Positions 19,185-20,015 of a stretch of 20,015 nucleotides of DNA are shown here, piece after piece. The position numbers and the translations under genes are program-made. The notes beneath the pieces are model-generated. The model was not told where the DNA came from. It did not search any database and saw only the letters and a list, made by a program, of their open reading frames with translations. The DNA comes from Bondarzewia mesenterica (lineage: Eukaryota; Basidiomycota; Agaricomycetes; Russulales; Bondarzewiaceae): positions 559 to 20,573 of the forward strand of contig SGPL01000574.1 of assembly GCA_004802705.1 (NCBI GenBank), read 5' to 3'. Every line of letters starts with the position of its first letter. Positions within the stretch are counted from its first letter, which is position 1.

Positions 19185-20015
19185 TCATGGAATGAAGGCT
19201 CCAGATGATAGGATAACTTTGCCTTCAGGATTGCACCTGCACTTGCCCTGGCAAATATAGTCTTTGACTTCTGGGCATTCTCGCATATAATGTCCAGCAT
19301 TGCCACAGAAGGTGCAGCGACCAGTGGTTTTGAGATTCAGAGGGGAATGAGGGGGTGCAATGGCTTGTTGACCACTAAGGGCCTTGATGAAAGTCTCAGT
19401 AATGCATTTGAACATAGTCACGAGGGTCTTCCATTTTGACTTTGGTAGCTGAGGTGATAGGTGCGATCGATAGCAGTGAAGAGATGTCGGTGGGCTGTAC
19501 TGTCAAAGTGGTGCCATAGAGAACAAATCATGCTGCATTATGCACTTTCTGAATATCATACAAATCATTGGAGAAATGGTCTGGCGACTTCAGCTGGAGG
19601 CACTGTGAAACTTGGGCCCATAATTCGAGGTGGAAGCCTTGAGTGAATGCACAACTTTGTTCAAGAATGGAGAAGCATTTCTTAGCGATCAAGAAGGTGA
19701 TGATATTGAGGAACTGGTGATGATATTTTCCAAGATCACCGATAGAGAGGATTCTAATTCTAAAATGTTTGCCGATGAGCTTGTCCATATCTGCGATCGA
19801 CCACTTCCTATCTTCTTTGGCGCCAGGATATAACTTGTAGATCACTGACTTGAAGTCTTCATAGGTCTTCGCAGCATCTGCATATTCAGCCAGTGACTGC
19901 CAAAGTTTGCAAGTGTCTACATCGAGAAATCGACAAGCATGGGTCTTCTTTTCTTCATCATTGGTAACTTCTGAGCGAGTGAAGTAAAATTTGAGGTCAG
20001 TGAAGTAGCGATGAA
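19185..20015 (-). pseudogene. gypsy Gag capsid and nucleocapsid, partial at the right edge
   Basis: The capsid part enters from the right edge and is open through 19,528: FYFTRSEVTNDEEKKTHAC, LAEYADAAKTYEDFK, IYKLYPGAKEDRKWSIADMD, FHLELWAQVSQCLQL. A TGA at 19,525-19,527 follows HNAA, where the family has Arg, and the frame continues with FVLYGTTLTVQP. The nucleocapsid zinc knuckle CTFCGNAGHYMREC (C-x2-C-x4-H-x4-C) lies at 19,275-19,316, followed by YICQGKCRCNPEGKV and another TGA in place of Arg after GAFIP. Gag packages element RNA; the N-terminus is outside the window. Confidence 0.92.

Larger units (their letters stand above)
13330..20015 (-). mobile_element. Ty3/gypsy LTR retrotransposon, internal region, right edge truncated by the window
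   Basis: Gag, protease, reverse transcriptase, RNase H and integrase occur in this order on the minus strand, which defines Ty3/gypsy (integrase after RNase H). The polyprotein is mostly in one frame across 20,015 to 13,330, interrupted by a 1,040-bp insertion at 15,301-16,340 and by point stops, mostly TGA at conserved arginines. The 5' LTR and primer-binding site would lie beyond 20,015. No 3' LTR or polypurine tract is recognisable left of the integrase, so that end is probably truncated near 12,838-13,330. Sequence phrases match the gypsy lineage common in Agaricomycetes, recalled from memory. Confidence 0.95.

Noticed and set aside
1..20015. CRISPR arrays, bacterial operons, rRNA or tRNA genes
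   Set aside because: No regular repeat-spacer pattern, no Shine-Dalgarno spacing, and no cloverleaf or rRNA phrases were seen; introns and LTR elements mark a fungal nuclear genome.

Overview
The window reads as a transposon graveyard from a filamentous basidiomycete, most probably an Agaricomycete. Two things point there: a Ty3/gypsy polyprotein whose motifs match, from memory, the abundant gypsy lineage of mushroom genomes, and a decayed KDZ (Kyakuja-Dileera-Zisupton) transposase, a superfamily known mainly from basidiomycetes. No intact host gene is visible.

The window has two halves of very different age. Bases 1 to about 12,840 are AT-rich, hold only about 1-6 CpG per kb, and carry all the scattered single Ns (the last is at 12,255). 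Read by eye, this half is not junk. Four long reading frames remain coherent although peppered with TAG, TAA and TGA: a plus-strand zinc-cluster gene (about 1,430-3,418), a minus-strand acidic/lysine-rich gene with an HMG-box-like segment (7,042-3,885), a minus-strand gene with an H-x-D...H...G-D signature that could be a TET/JBP-type dioxygenase (9,722-7,440), and a plus-strand KDZ transposase N-terminal half with its CxC2 zinc cluster (9,779-11,633). The last two lie head to head and the first two tail to tail. KDZ elements of basidiomycetes are known to travel with TET/JBP genes and with divergent HMG proteins, so I read the block as the fossil of one composite KDZ cassette. That is inference; only the KDZ call is strong.

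From 12,838 on, CpG rises abruptly to about 25-35 per kb and Ns vanish. A short unidentified coding-like stretch (12,838-13,089, minus) is followed by the internal region of a minus-strand Ty3/gypsy element running off the right edge: integrase (13,330-14,350), RNase H (14,700-15,300), reverse transcriptase (16,341-17,351), protease (17,789-18,180) and Gag (about 18,550-20,015). Its frame is largely preserved, but conserved arginine codons have become stop, His or Cys, the mark of CpG deamination.

A 1,040-bp CpG-rich insertion (15,301-16,340) splits the gypsy frame between reverse transcriptase and RNase H. It is flanked by a 7-bp direct repeat, has a TATA box and short tandem arrays, and looks like a solo LTR or LTR-like element. 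The order of events is therefore: old KDZ block, then gypsy, then the insertion.
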